NCBI GenBank assembly: GCA_900319905.1
Contig: ONQB01000001.1
Span: 1 to 64,000 of the forward strand
Direction: 5' to 3'
Origin: an uncultured Prevotella sp.
GTDB lineage: Bacteria > Bacteroidota > Bacteroidia > Bacteroidales > Bacteroidaceae
DNA length: 64,000 nucleotides
A program made the translations under genes and the position numbers. Position 1 is the first letter of the stretch, and every line of letters begins with the position of its first letter. Of this stretch, positions 7,432 through 14,934 are shown in pieces. Below the pieces are notes generated by a model. It worked only from the letters and a program-made list of their open reading frames with translations. It did no database searches and was not told the DNA's origin.

Positions 7432-9324
7432 CTATTCCAGATAGGTGTAGCCGTAGAGTCCGGAACGGTAGTTGCTGAGGAACTCTTTGCCTTCCTCGAG
7501 CGACAGTTTTCCGCTCTTGACGCTCTTTGTGACCCATTGCTCGAGCTGTCGCACGAGTTTCTTGGGGTTGTACTGCACGTATTCGAGCACTTCGGCTACG
7601 GTCTCGCCGTCGATGATCTGGTCGATCTTATAGCCGTCGTCGGTCACTGAGATATGGGCGGCTGTGGTGTCGCCGAAGAGGTTGTGCATGTCGCCGAGAA
7701 TCTCCTGATAGGCACCCACGAGGAACACGCCGATGTAGTAAGGCTCGTTCTTGCGCAGCACGTGTACCGGCAGCACGTTCGACTGTCCGCCGTTGACGGC
7801 GAAGTTGGCAATCTTACCGTCGCTGTCGCAGGTGATGTCCTGCAGGGTGCAGTTGCGTGTGGGCCGTTCGTTGAGCCGCTGGATGGGCATGATAGGGAAG
7901 AGCTGGTCGATGCCCCAGCAGTCGGGCAGGCTTTGGAAGAGCGAGAAGTTGCAGAAATACTTGTCGGCCAACAGCTTGTCGAGACCGCGCAGTTCGTCGG
8001 GCACGTGCTTGAGTGTCTTGGCGATGGCGTTGATCTCGTGGCATACGCTCCAGTACATCGCTTCTATCTGTGCGCGGGTCTTGAGGTCGACCATGCCGTG
8101 GGCGAAGAGGTCAAGACAGTCCTCTCGTATCTGGTCGGCATCGTGCCAGTCCTCCAGCATCGACTTGGGGTTGAGGTTGTCCCATATCTCGTACAGGTCT
8201 TTGACGAGTTTGTGGTCGTTTTCCTTTGCCTCGAATTCTTCCGGCATCTCCGGCAGGGAGGCGGCGCCGAGCACGTCGATGATGAGCACGGAGTGGTGGG
8301 CCGAGAGCGAGCGTCCGCTTTCGGTGATGATGTTGGGGTGGGGGATGTTGTTGCGGTTGGCGATGTCGACAAACGCGTAGACGCAGTCGTTGATATACTC
8401 CTGGATGGAGTAGTTGACCGAGCTCTCCGAGTTGGACGACCGTGTGCCGTCGTAGTCCACGCCCAGTCCGCCTCCGCAGTCGACGAATTCGATGTTATAG
8501 CCCATCTTGCGCAGGTTGACATAGAACTGTCCGGCCTCGGTGAGTGCGTTTTGTATGCGCCGTATCTTGTTGATCTGTGATCCGATATGGAAGTGGATGA
8601 GCTTGATGCAGTCGTGCAGTCCGACGGCGTCTAGCTTGCTGAGTGCCTCGAGCAGTTCAGAGGGTGTGAGGCCGAATTTCGACGCGTCGCCTCCGCTTTC
8701 AGCCCATTTGCCCGATCCCGAGCTGGCCAGTTTGATGCGGATACCGATGTTGGGCATCACCTTGAGGCGTTTGGCGGTACGTGCGATGACATCTATCTCG
8801 TTGAGCTTCTCCACGACGATGAAGATGCGTTTGCCGAGTTTCTGGGCCAGCATGGCCAGTTCGATGTAGCTCTCGTCCTTGTAGCCGTTGCAGATGATGA
8901 GCGAGTCGCTTTTGCACTGCTGCGCAATGACCACGTGGAGCTCGGGCTTTGATCCTGCTTCCAGACCAAGGTTGAACTTACGTCCGTGCGTTATCATCTC
9001 GTCGACCACGGGCTGCATCTGATTGACCTTGATGGGGAAGATGATGTAGCTCTCACCCTGATAGTTGTATTCCTCCTTAGCTTTGCGGTAGCATTCGTCC
9101 ATCTTCTCGATGCGGTTGTCGAGAATATCGGGGAAGCGGAGCAGTACGGGCGCTGTGACATCGCGCAGTGCCAGTTCGTCCATTACTTCACGAAGGTCGA
9201 TACGTACATCGTTCTTAGCCGGCGAGACATAGACATCGCCCTTTTCGTTGATGCCATAGTAGGAGGTTCCCCAACCCTTGATGTTGTACATTTCGCTGGA
9301 GTCCTCGATGGTCCACTTTTTCAT
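7432..9324 (-). CDS. speA: Biosynthetic arginine decarboxylase
   Basis: Converts arginine to agmatine for polyamine synthesis; cytoplasmic and PLP-dependent. The 630-residue length is that of the SpeA family. The PLP lysine is K99 in FPIKVNQ, HFHIGSQ and FVDCGGGLGVDY follow as cofactor-binding parts, and the C-terminal region carries the helical insertions of this fold III enzyme. Downstream is argB, upstream are aroK and topA on the same strand; topA-aroK-speA-argB is a conserved order in Prevotella and Bacteroides relatives as far as I recall. Confidence 0.95.
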   Translation of the reverse strand: MKKWTIEDSSEMYNIKGWGTSYYGINEKGDVYVSPAKNDVRIDLREVMDELALRDVTAPVLLRFPDILDNRIEKMDECYRKAKEEYNYQGESYIIFPIKVNQMQPVVDEMITHGRKFNLGLEAGSKPELHVVIAQQCKSDSLIICNGYKDESYIELAMLAQKLGKRIFIVVEKLNEIDVIARTAKRLKVMPNIGIRIKLASSGSGKWAESGGDASKFGLTPSELLEALSKLDAVGLHDCIKLIHFHIGSQINKIRRIQNALTEAGQFYVNLRKMGYNIEFVDCGGGLGVDYDGTRSSNSESSVNYSIQEYINDCVYAFVDIANRNNIPHPNIITESGRSLSAHHSVLIIDVLGAASLPEMPEEFEAKENDHKLVKDLYEIWDNLNPKSMLEDWHDADQIREDCLDLFAHGMVDLKTRAQIEAMYWSVCHEINAIAKTLKHVPDELRGLDKLLADKYFCNFSLFQSLPDCWGIDQLFPIMPIQRLNERPTRNCTLQDITCDSDGKIANFAVNGGQSNVLPVHVLRKNEPYYIGVFLVGAYQEILGDMHNLFGDTTAAHISVTDDGYKIDQIIDGETVAEVLEYVQYNPKKLVRQLEQWVTKSVKSGKLSLEEGKEFLSNYRSGLYGYTYLE

Positions 9325-9368
9325 TCTTTCTTTCTATGTCTGATTAAATAAAATATGTCTTATTAAGA

Positions 9369-9410
9369 ATGTCTGGTTACAAATGTCTGGTTACAAATGT
9401 ATGATTACCT
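9369..9410. repeat. 14-bp tandem repeat between aroK and speA
   Basis: ATGTCTGGTTACAA occurs at 9369 and 9383 without mismatch, and a decayed third copy (ATGTATGATTACCT) follows at 9397. It fills part of the 111-bp gap upstream of speA. A role is not apparent. Confidence 0.7.
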
Positions 9411-9435
9411 GAATATAAGTCGATTATAATCTGTC

Positions 9436-9969
9436 TTACTTCCCAAGGCCGAGTTCTCTCTCGATGGCCTTTACGGTGATCTTTATCTTTTCGTAGTTGT
9501 CCATCAGTGATACGTCGATGGTGTGCTTGGCCTGCTTGTAGTAAGCCTCACGCTCAGTGAGCTGCTGTTCGATGAACTGTCTTACCTCTTCCGGTGTCTT
9601 GTCGAGCAGCAGGGGTCTGACGGTGTGTCCCATCTTGAGGTGCTGGTAGAGCACGTCGGTGGTGCATTTGAGGTAGACGGTCTCTCCCTGTTGGTTGATG
9701 TAGTCCATGTTGTCGAAGAAGCAGGGTGTGCCTCCTCCGCATGAGATGATGACGTTCTCAAACTCGGCCACCTCGTGCAGCATGTTATGCTCGATGCGTC
9801 TGAAGCCGTCCTGTCCCCGCTGGTCGAAGAGCTGCTTGACGGTGGCGTGCATACGTGTCTCGATGTACCAGTCAAGGTCGTAGAAGGGCAGTCCCAGGTC
9901 CTTGCTCAGTGCGTTGCCCACGGTGGTCTTGCCCGACCCCATGTATCCGATGATGATGATTCTGTTCAA
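9436..9969 (-). CDS. aroK: Shikimate kinase
   Basis: Phosphorylates shikimate in the chorismate pathway. The P-loop GYMGSGKTT lies at residues 8-16 of the chosen start, followed by the shikimate-binding DLDWYIE and the SCGGGTPCF segment. I chose a TTG start at 9969 because it overlaps the topA stop as TTGA and is preceded by an AGGAGG-like site within the topA end; it gives 177 residues, normal for the family. An upstream ATG would add a highly charged tail (HRKERTRTKGQKEGKG) that lies inside topA in another frame. Translational coupling to topA is likely. Confidence 0.92.
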   Translation of the reverse strand: MNRIIIIGYMGSGKTTVGNALSKDLGLPFYDLDWYIETRMHATVKQLFDQRGQDGFRRIEHNMLHEVAEFENVIISCGGGTPCFFDNMDYINQQGETVYLKCTTDVLYQHLKMGHTVRPLLLDKTPEEVRQFIEQQLTEREAYYKQAKHTIDVSLMDNYEKIKITVKAIERELGLGK

Positions 9970-12302
9970 GCCTTTGCCCTCCTTCTGGCCTTTGGTTCGG
10001 GTGCGTTCTTTACGATGTTCATACACTCTTCATAGGAGAGGTCGCCTTTGAGGGCACGCTCGTGCAGTTTCTTTTCTATGCGGTAGTTCTTTCCGTCGTA
10101 GGCGATATACGGTCCGAAGCGTCCCTTGAGCAGTTCGAGCTTGCTGTCCTCGTCAAACGTCTTGATATGCCGCTCCTTCTCCTGCTTGCGCTTTGCCTCG
10201 ATGAGTTCGATGGCCTTGTCGAGCGTCACGGTCATCGGGTCTTCAGTCTTGGGCAGCGAGGTATATTTCTTGTTGTGGAGCACGTAAGGTCCGAAGCGTC
10301 CTGCTCCGATGACCACCTTGGTGCCCTCGTAGAGGCCCACGGTGCGGGGCAGTTTGAACAGTTCGAGTGCCTCGGGCAGGGTGATGGTCTCGATGCTCTT
10401 GTCCTTGGGCATCTGGGCGAAGCGCGGCTTCTCCTTGTCGTCGGCCGAGCCGATCTGTACCACGGGACCGAAGCGGCCGATCTTCACCGATACGGGTTTG
10501 CCCGATACGGGGTCGGTGCCGAGTACACGCTCGCCGGCCTTGTGCTCGGAACGGGAGTTGATGACTTCTTTGACCTGTGGCTCGAAGCCTTTGTCGAAGG
10601 AGCTCAGCATGGCGGTCCACTGCTCTTTGCCTTCTGCTATCTGGTCGAACTCGTTCTCCACCTTGGCGGTGAAGTTATAGTCCATGATCTCCGGGAAGTT
10701 CTGCTGCAGGAAGTCGTTGACCACGATGCCGATGTCGGTGGGGATGAGTTTGCCCCGCTCCGATCCGGCCATTTCTGTCTTGGTCTCAGTGGTGATGGTG
10801 TTGTCCTTGAGTGTGTCTACGGTATAGGAGCGCTCGGTGCCGGTCTTGTCGCCCTTGACCACGTACTCGCGTTGCTGGATGGTGGAGATGAAGGTGGCGT
10901 AGGTAGACGGACGTCCGATGCCCAGCTCTTCCAGTTTGTGCACGAGGCTGGCCTCGGTGTAGCGTGGTGGAGCCTGTGAGAAGCGCTCGGTGGCGATGAT
11001 CTCCTCGTGCTCGAGCGTGTCGCCCTCCTTCATGGCGGGCAGCCGGTTGTCATCCTCGCCATTGGCGACTTCATCGTCGGTGGACTCATGGTACACCTTC
11101 AGGAATCCGTCGAAGACCACCACCTCGCCGTTGGTCACGAAGTGCACGTCGCTGTTGTCCATGTTGATGGTGGCCGTGGTCTTCTCTATCTGTGCATCAG
11201 CCATCTGCGAGGCGATGGTGCGCTTCCATATCAGGTCGTAGAGCCGTCGCTCTTGTGAGGTCCATTCCTGGTCATCGGTGTTGGAGAATGTCGGGCGGAT
11301 GGCCTCGTGAGCCTCCTGTGCGCCTTTTGAATGTGTCTGGAACTCGCGTGGATGACTGTATTCTGCACCGTAGTTCTTTGTGATCTCCGTCTTGCTGGCT
11401 CCGAGGGCGAGTGTGGAGAGGTGTACGCTGTCGGTACGCATGTAGGTGATGCGTCCGCTCTCATAGAGGCGCTGCGCCACCATCATCGTCTGCGACACGG
11501 TGAAGCCCAGTTTGCGTGCGGCTTCCTGTTGCAGGGTGGAAGTGGTGAAAGGTGGTGCGGGCTGTCGCTTGAGCGGTTTCTTGACGATGCTGCCCACGGT
11601 GAAATGGGCGGTCTGGCATTGTTTGAGAAAGGCTTCCACCTCGTCGTGGGTCTTGAAGCGATGGTCCAGTTCGGCCTTCAGCTCGTTCTTCGTGCCATCG
11701 GGCGCGGTGAGCAGGAAGACGGCGTTGACGCGATAGTATGGTTCGCTCTTGAACTGCTGTATCTCGCGCTCACGTTCCACAATGAGCTTTACCACGACGC
11801 TCTGCACGCGACCGGCTGAGAGAGCGGGCTTCACCTTACGCCACAGCACCGGTGAGAGCTTGAAACCCACGATACGGTCGAGCACACGGCGGGCCTGCTG
11901 CGCATTGACTAAGTTCATGTCCAGGTGGCGCGGATGCTCAATGGCCTCCAGGATGGCGGGCTTGGTAATCTCGTGAAAGACGATACGCGAGGTCTTCTGT
12001 TCATCGAGTCCCAGCACCTCACACAAGTGCCAGCTGATGGCTTCTCCCTCGCGGTCTTCATCGGATGCGAGCCAGATCTTCTTGGCTTGCTTGGCCTGCT
12101 TCTTCAGTTCGGCCACTATCTTTTTCTTCTCTTCCGGTATCTCGTATACCGGATTGAGATCGTTCTCGTCTATGCTGAGTTCTTTCTTCTTTAAGTCGCG
12201 GATATGACCGTAAGACGACATCACCTTGTAGTCCTTGCCAAGATATTTCTCAATTGTCTTGGCTTTGGCAGGACTCTCTACGATTACTAAATTGTCTTGC
12301 AT
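9966..12302 (-). CDS. topA: DNA topoisomerase I (type IA)
   Basis: Relaxes negative supercoils by single-strand passage. The 778-residue protein begins with the Toprim domain (LVIVESPAKAKTIEKYLG, then SDEDREGEAISWH), has the catalytic tyrosine near residue 287 in ITYMRTDS, and ends in three topoisomerase C-terminal repeats, each marked by GRFGP, with a Lys/Arg-rich tail. Zinc-finger cysteine clusters seen in the E. coli enzyme are absent, as is usual in Bacteroidota. Start at 12302 is preferred over an in-frame ATG at 12332 because the -7 promoter element TACTTTTG covers 12337-12330. Confidence 0.96.
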   Translation of the reverse strand: MQDNLVIVESPAKAKTIEKYLGKDYKVMSSYGHIRDLKKKELSIDENDLNPVYEIPEEKKKIVAELKKQAKQAKKIWLASDEDREGEAISWHLCEVLGLDEQKTSRIVFHEITKPAILEAIEHPRHLDMNLVNAQQARRVLDRIVGFKLSPVLWRKVKPALSAGRVQSVVVKLIVEREREIQQFKSEPYYRVNAVFLLTAPDGTKNELKAELDHRFKTHDEVEAFLKQCQTAHFTVGSIVKKPLKRQPAPPFTTSTLQQEAARKLGFTVSQTMMVAQRLYESGRITYMRTDSVHLSTLALGASKTEITKNYGAEYSHPREFQTHSKGAQEAHEAIRPTFSNTDDQEWTSQERRLYDLIWKRTIASQMADAQIEKTTATINMDNSDVHFVTNGEVVVFDGFLKVYHESTDDEVANGEDDNRLPAMKEGDTLEHEEIIATERFSQAPPRYTEASLVHKLEELGIGRPSTYATFISTIQQREYVVKGDKTGTERSYTVDTLKDNTITTETKTEMAGSERGKLIPTDIGIVVNDFLQQNFPEIMDYNFTAKVENEFDQIAEGKEQWTAMLSSFDKGFEPQVKEVINSRSEHKAGERVLGTDPVSGKPVSVKIGRFGPVVQIGSADDKEKPRFAQMPKDKSIETITLPEALELFKLPRTVGLYEGTKVVIGAGRFGPYVLHNKKYTSLPKTEDPMTVTLDKAIELIEAKRKQEKERHIKTFDEDSKLELLKGRFGPYIAYDGKNYRIEKKLHERALKGDLSYEECMNIVKNAPEPKARRRAKA

Positions 12303-12329
12303 GATAACCTTATGAATTTTATCGGTTGG

Positions 12330-12337
12330 CAAAAGTA
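12330..12337 (-). promoter_or_regulatory. Promoter -7 element for topA
   Basis: TACTTTTG followed by C on the minus strand fits the TAnnTTTG element of the Bacteroidota housekeeping sigma factor. It would give a leader of about 20 bases before the ATG at 12302 and probably serves topA-aroK, perhaps speA-argB too. Confidence 0.6.
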
Positions 12338-12394
12338 AGCAAATCCTACGCTATAACCTTATTATATATAGATATTTTTGTTTTTTTTAATAAT

Positions 12395-12544
12395 AGCCCC
12401 ACCCCCGCGCGCTTTGCACGCGGATCCCTCCCCCAAATTGGGAGGGCTAGTTTGCATTGCTATATCGGCCCACCCCAAGCCCCACCCCCGCGCTTTGCGC
12501 GGTTCCCTCCCCCAAATGGGGAGGGCAAGTTTGCATTGCTATAC
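12395..12544. repeat. Two direct copies of the CCCACCCCC / GGGGAGGG element
   Basis: Copy 1 (12395-12465) and copy 2 (12477-12544) share AGCCCCACCCCC on the left and CCCTCCCCCAAA with GGGAGGGC, then AGTTTGCATTGCTATA, on the right. The middle differs: GCGCGCTTTGCACGCG in copy 1, GCGCTTTGCGC in copy 2, each a small hairpin. The CCCTCCCC/GGGGAGGG part forms a second hairpin. A third copy lies inverted at 12925-12988. No gene is seen between 12303 and 12985. Confidence 0.8.
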
Positions 12545-12663
12545 CAAAGGCAACCGGATTATTTTCAAGATTTTCAATTTTATTTTATGCGAAGCAATTT
12601 TCAATTCAAAAGGTGAGGGCGTATTTTATGCGCAGCAATTTTCCGCGAAGCGATTTTCGTCGA

Positions 12664-12781
12664 CGACAGGCTTAACACCAAAGGTGTTGGGACAGAAGCA
12701 AAGGGGTAGTCAGCGAGCTTGCTCGCAAGACTACCCCTTTGCTTCTGACTCATCGCTCCATTGAGGAGCGGAAGCCTGTCG
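12664..12781. repeat. Three-hairpin cloverleaf-like repeat element, full copy
   Basis: A perfect 10-bp outer stem (CGACAGGCTT 12664-12673 with AAGCCTGTCG 12772-12781) encloses three hairpins: AACACC-aaa-GGTGTT (12674-12688); a 19-bp perfect stem CAGAAGCAAAGGGGTAGTC (12693-12711) with its inverse at 12729-12747, topped by GCGAGCTTGCTCGC; and CGCTCC-attga-GGAGCG (12754-12770). A second copy opens the window (1-80). It is not a tRNA: arm sizes do not match. It could be a mobile non-autonomous element or a structured RNA. Confidence 0.8.
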
Positions 12782-12924
12782 GAGACTATTTTTCTTTTTA
12801 ATCTACTAACGATACTGGAATGATTATATATAGACCCCCCCCAAAAAAAGGTTCTGACAATACAACATTCGTCCTATTAACTTCTGAAAAACAGAACTAT
12901 ACTTCCTTTGATCCGTCAATTCAA

Positions 12925-12988
12925 ACTTGCCCTCCCCATTTGGGGGAGGGAGCCTTGGCTCGCTAAGCGAGCCAAGGGGGTGGGGCTA
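12925..12988. repeat. Inverted third copy of the CCCACCCCC / GGGGAGGG element
   Basis: Read on the minus strand it begins AGTAGCCCCACCCCC, has a central TTGGCTCGCTTAGCGAGCC hairpin, and ends CTCCCTCCCCCAAATGGGGA. The flanks match the copies at 12395-12544 but the central hairpin is unrelated in sequence. Its left edge contains the TAG stop codon (12988-12986) of the NUDIX gene. Confidence 0.8.
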
Positions 12989-13534
12989 CTCTTTTTGTTC
13001 CTCCCTTGTCTTGGCTATCGGACTGTGGAGAAAGACGCTGAGCGCCTGGCGGATAGACCGCATGCCGAACTGCTCGGTATGGATGTCTTTCAAGGGCACC
13101 CATTGGTACGACTGGGCGTCGTCGCTGGCTACGACATGGCTGTCGTCCTTCACCTTGCAGACGAAGAACAAGTCGAGCGTGCGCACTGTGAAGCCTGAGT
13201 AGAGGTAGGTGTTGGGATAGCTGAACAGGTAGCGTGTCTCGATGACGTCGAGTCCTGTCTCTTCCTTCACTTCTCGGCGTACCCCTTCCTCGCCGGTCTC
13301 GCCGAGGTCGCAGAAGCCGCCGGGCAGGTCGAGGGTACCCTTGGCCGGCTCGCGCTTGCGCTTCAGCACCAACAACTCATTGTTCTCATTGAGAATGATA
13401 GCAGCAGTGGCTGCACTGGGGTTGAGGTAATACTCAAAGCCGCAGTTCTCGCATTTCTTGCTTTTCTCGTCCTGAACCTCAAAATGCTTGCTGCCGCATA
13501 CCGGACAGTATTTGAATTTCTCTAACGGATGCAT
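12986..13534 (-). CDS. NUDIX hydrolase with N-terminal zinc ribbon
   Basis: The 182-residue protein has a zinc ribbon with C10, C13, C28 and C31, then a NUDIX fold. The NUDIX box spans about residues 72-94 (GFCDLGETGEEGV, then RREVKEETG) and keeps all catalytic glutamates. Zinc ribbon plus NUDIX is the layout of NudC-like and related nucleotide pyrophosphatases, but substrate cannot be told. It stands alone between the repeat cluster and the thioredoxin-fold lipoprotein gene. The stop codon falls in a repeat element, so the C-terminus (REEQKE) may differ from relatives. Confidence 0.88.
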   Translation of the reverse strand: MHPLEKFKYCPVCGSKHFEVQDEKSKKCENCGFEYYLNPSAATAAIILNENNELLVLKRKREPAKGTLDLPGGFCDLGETGEEGVRREVKEETGLDVIETRYLFSYPNTYLYSGFTVRTLDLFFVCKVKDDSHVVASDDAQSYQWVPLKDIHTEQFGMRSIRQALSVFLHSPIAKTREEQKE

Positions 13535-13595
13535 GTCTGAACCTTTTTAGCTTCAATATAATATGTGATGTAAGTCTTGACCCATGCTGGTGTTA

Positions 13596-14765
13596 CTACA
13601 GCAGAGACTTGATTTCTGCATTCAGGTCCTTGATCTGAATATCACGCTTCTGCAGCGTGTTGTTACGGTCGATGAGGAAGAAGGTAGGCACCGCCTGCAC
13701 GTTGTAGGACGCGGCATATTGCGACTGGGTGCCATTGTCGTCGTGCACGCATATCCAGGGCAGGGCGGCCACGCTCTCTTTCCAGAAGTGCTCGTCTGGG
13801 TCGAGGCTCACCTGATAGATCTCCAGACCCTGTGCGTGGTATTTGTTGTAGAGCTCGCGCAACTTCATGATGCGTTCTGTGCTGCCCTCAGAGGCGAACA
13901 CGTGGAAGTCGAGCAGCACCACCTTGCCCTTGAGGCTCGTCAGCTTTCTCACCACGCCCTTGTTGTCGGGCAGGGCGATGTCGATGACACCGGTGGTAGT
14001 CACCTTGCTGGCCGGAATGGTTTGCGCCTGTTGTGCCTCTACGATGCGCATGTCCTTCATGCCGGCCAAGGCGATGTTGTGGAGGTTCTCACCGCGCTGG
14101 CAGTTGGGGTAGTAGGTGTCCCAGCTCGTTGCTACGGCCGCAAACACGCGCACGTCGTCCTTGCTGCTGTGGGGGTCGAAGATGAGCGCTGTCTGGTCGC
14201 CCACGGTGATGGTCTGGAACAAGGCGAAGTAGGAATAAGCCTTCATGGGCTCCTTGAAGATGTAGTTGGTCTTCACGTTGTCCTTGTACTGCTTGAGCAG
14301 GCCCTGGATGATCTCACCTTCTTTGCCGTAGGGGATGTTGGGATTCTGGACCACGGCGTTGACGCGTGCCTGCAGGTCGAGCTGCATGAGTGCCAGCTCC
14401 TTGATCTTGGCACAGTCGTCGGAGCCCTTGATGTCGTACTGTGCCGACATCTGCGGATAGGTGGCCTTCACGGTGATGTTTTCGGTGGAGTCGATGGCCA
14501 CGTTGATGATCTGGCGGTCGATGCGCAGGCGGTAGAACTCAGGGTTCTTCGGAGCGTCGCCGTCGAAGTTGAACGTGCCATCCTGGTCCAGCTTCACAGA
14601 GTCAACGGTCACCGGACCGTTGAGGCTCATGTTCTCGAAATAAAGCACGGAGTCTTTGGCATTGCTGATGGTGCCTGAGACATGGAACTTCTTGTTGTTG
14701 CAAGAGGTGATACACAATGCAGCCAATACGATGACGGCTGCTGAAAATAAGTGTTTTATATTCAT
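13596..14765 (-). CDS. DUF4369 / thioredoxin-fold lipoprotein lacking the CxxC motif
   Basis: A lipoprotein signal ends at C22 (ALCITSC), followed by a DUF4369-like beta domain (about residues 25-120), a helical linker, and a C-terminal thioredoxin fold (about 255-389) with VVLLDFHVFASEGSTERI and the cis-proline segment AVPTFFLI. Where TlpA-type proteins carry WCxxC this protein has FASEGST, so it has no redox cysteines and is unlikely to be an oxidoreductase. Start at 14765 fits the lipoprotein signal and the promoter at 14796-14803; a longer in-frame form would overlap that promoter. Exposed in the periplasm or on a membrane surface; role unknown. Confidence 0.82.
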   Translation of the reverse strand: MNIKHLFSAAVIVLAALCITSCNNKKFHVSGTISNAKDSVLYFENMSLNGPVTVDSVKLDQDGTFNFDGDAPKNPEFYRLRIDRQIINVAIDSTENITVKATYPQMSAQYDIKGSDDCAKIKELALMQLDLQARVNAVVQNPNIPYGKEGEIIQGLLKQYKDNVKTNYIFKEPMKAYSYFALFQTITVGDQTALIFDPHSSKDDVRVFAAVATSWDTYYPNCQRGENLHNIALAGMKDMRIVEAQQAQTIPASKVTTTGVIDIALPDNKGVVRKLTSLKGKVVLLDFHVFASEGSTERIMKLRELYNKYHAQGLEIYQVSLDPDEHFWKESVAALPWICVHDDNGTQSQYAASYNVQAVPTFFLIDRNNTLQKRDIQIKDLNAEIKSLL

Positions 14766-14795
14766 TATATCATTCGTTTTTCGTCTTGACGATTG

Positions 14796-14803
14796 CAAAT
14801 GTA
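14796..14803 (-). promoter_or_regulatory. Promoter -7 element for the thioredoxin-fold lipoprotein gene
   Basis: Minus-strand TACATTTG followed by C fits TAnnTTTG and lies 30 bases before the chosen start at 14765. Confidence 0.55.
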
Positions 14804-14877
14804 CGTAGTTTTTTCGGATAATCGCCAAAAAAACAAAAAATATGTGGCTTTTCTGCTTTTATCTCTCTAATATTAGG

Positions 14878-14885
14878 TAACTTTG
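14878..14885 (+). promoter_or_regulatory. Promoter -7 element for pnp
   Basis: TAACTTTG followed by C is an exact match to the favoured Bacteroidota -7 element, 49 bases before the pnp start. Confidence 0.65.
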
Positions 14886-14934
14886 CAATGTTATAATTTT
14901 CGATGTTAGTCAAAACAATAAGTTATTTTTTTAG

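Noticed and set aside
7654..8580. 308-codon frame opposite speA
   Set aside because: Antisense shadow; speA motifs are unambiguous on the minus strand.
12303..12332. Upstream in-frame ATG for topA
   Set aside because: It lies within the -7 promoter element (12330-12337), so it could not be part of the mRNA.
12664..12781. Possible tRNA because of cloverleaf folding
   Set aside because: The central arm is 25 bp and there is no anticodon loop, T-loop TTCGA or normal arm lengths.
14766..14828. Longer N-terminus of the thioredoxin-fold lipoprotein
   Set aside because: The extension covers the promoter at 14796-14803 and would bury the lipoprotein signal.
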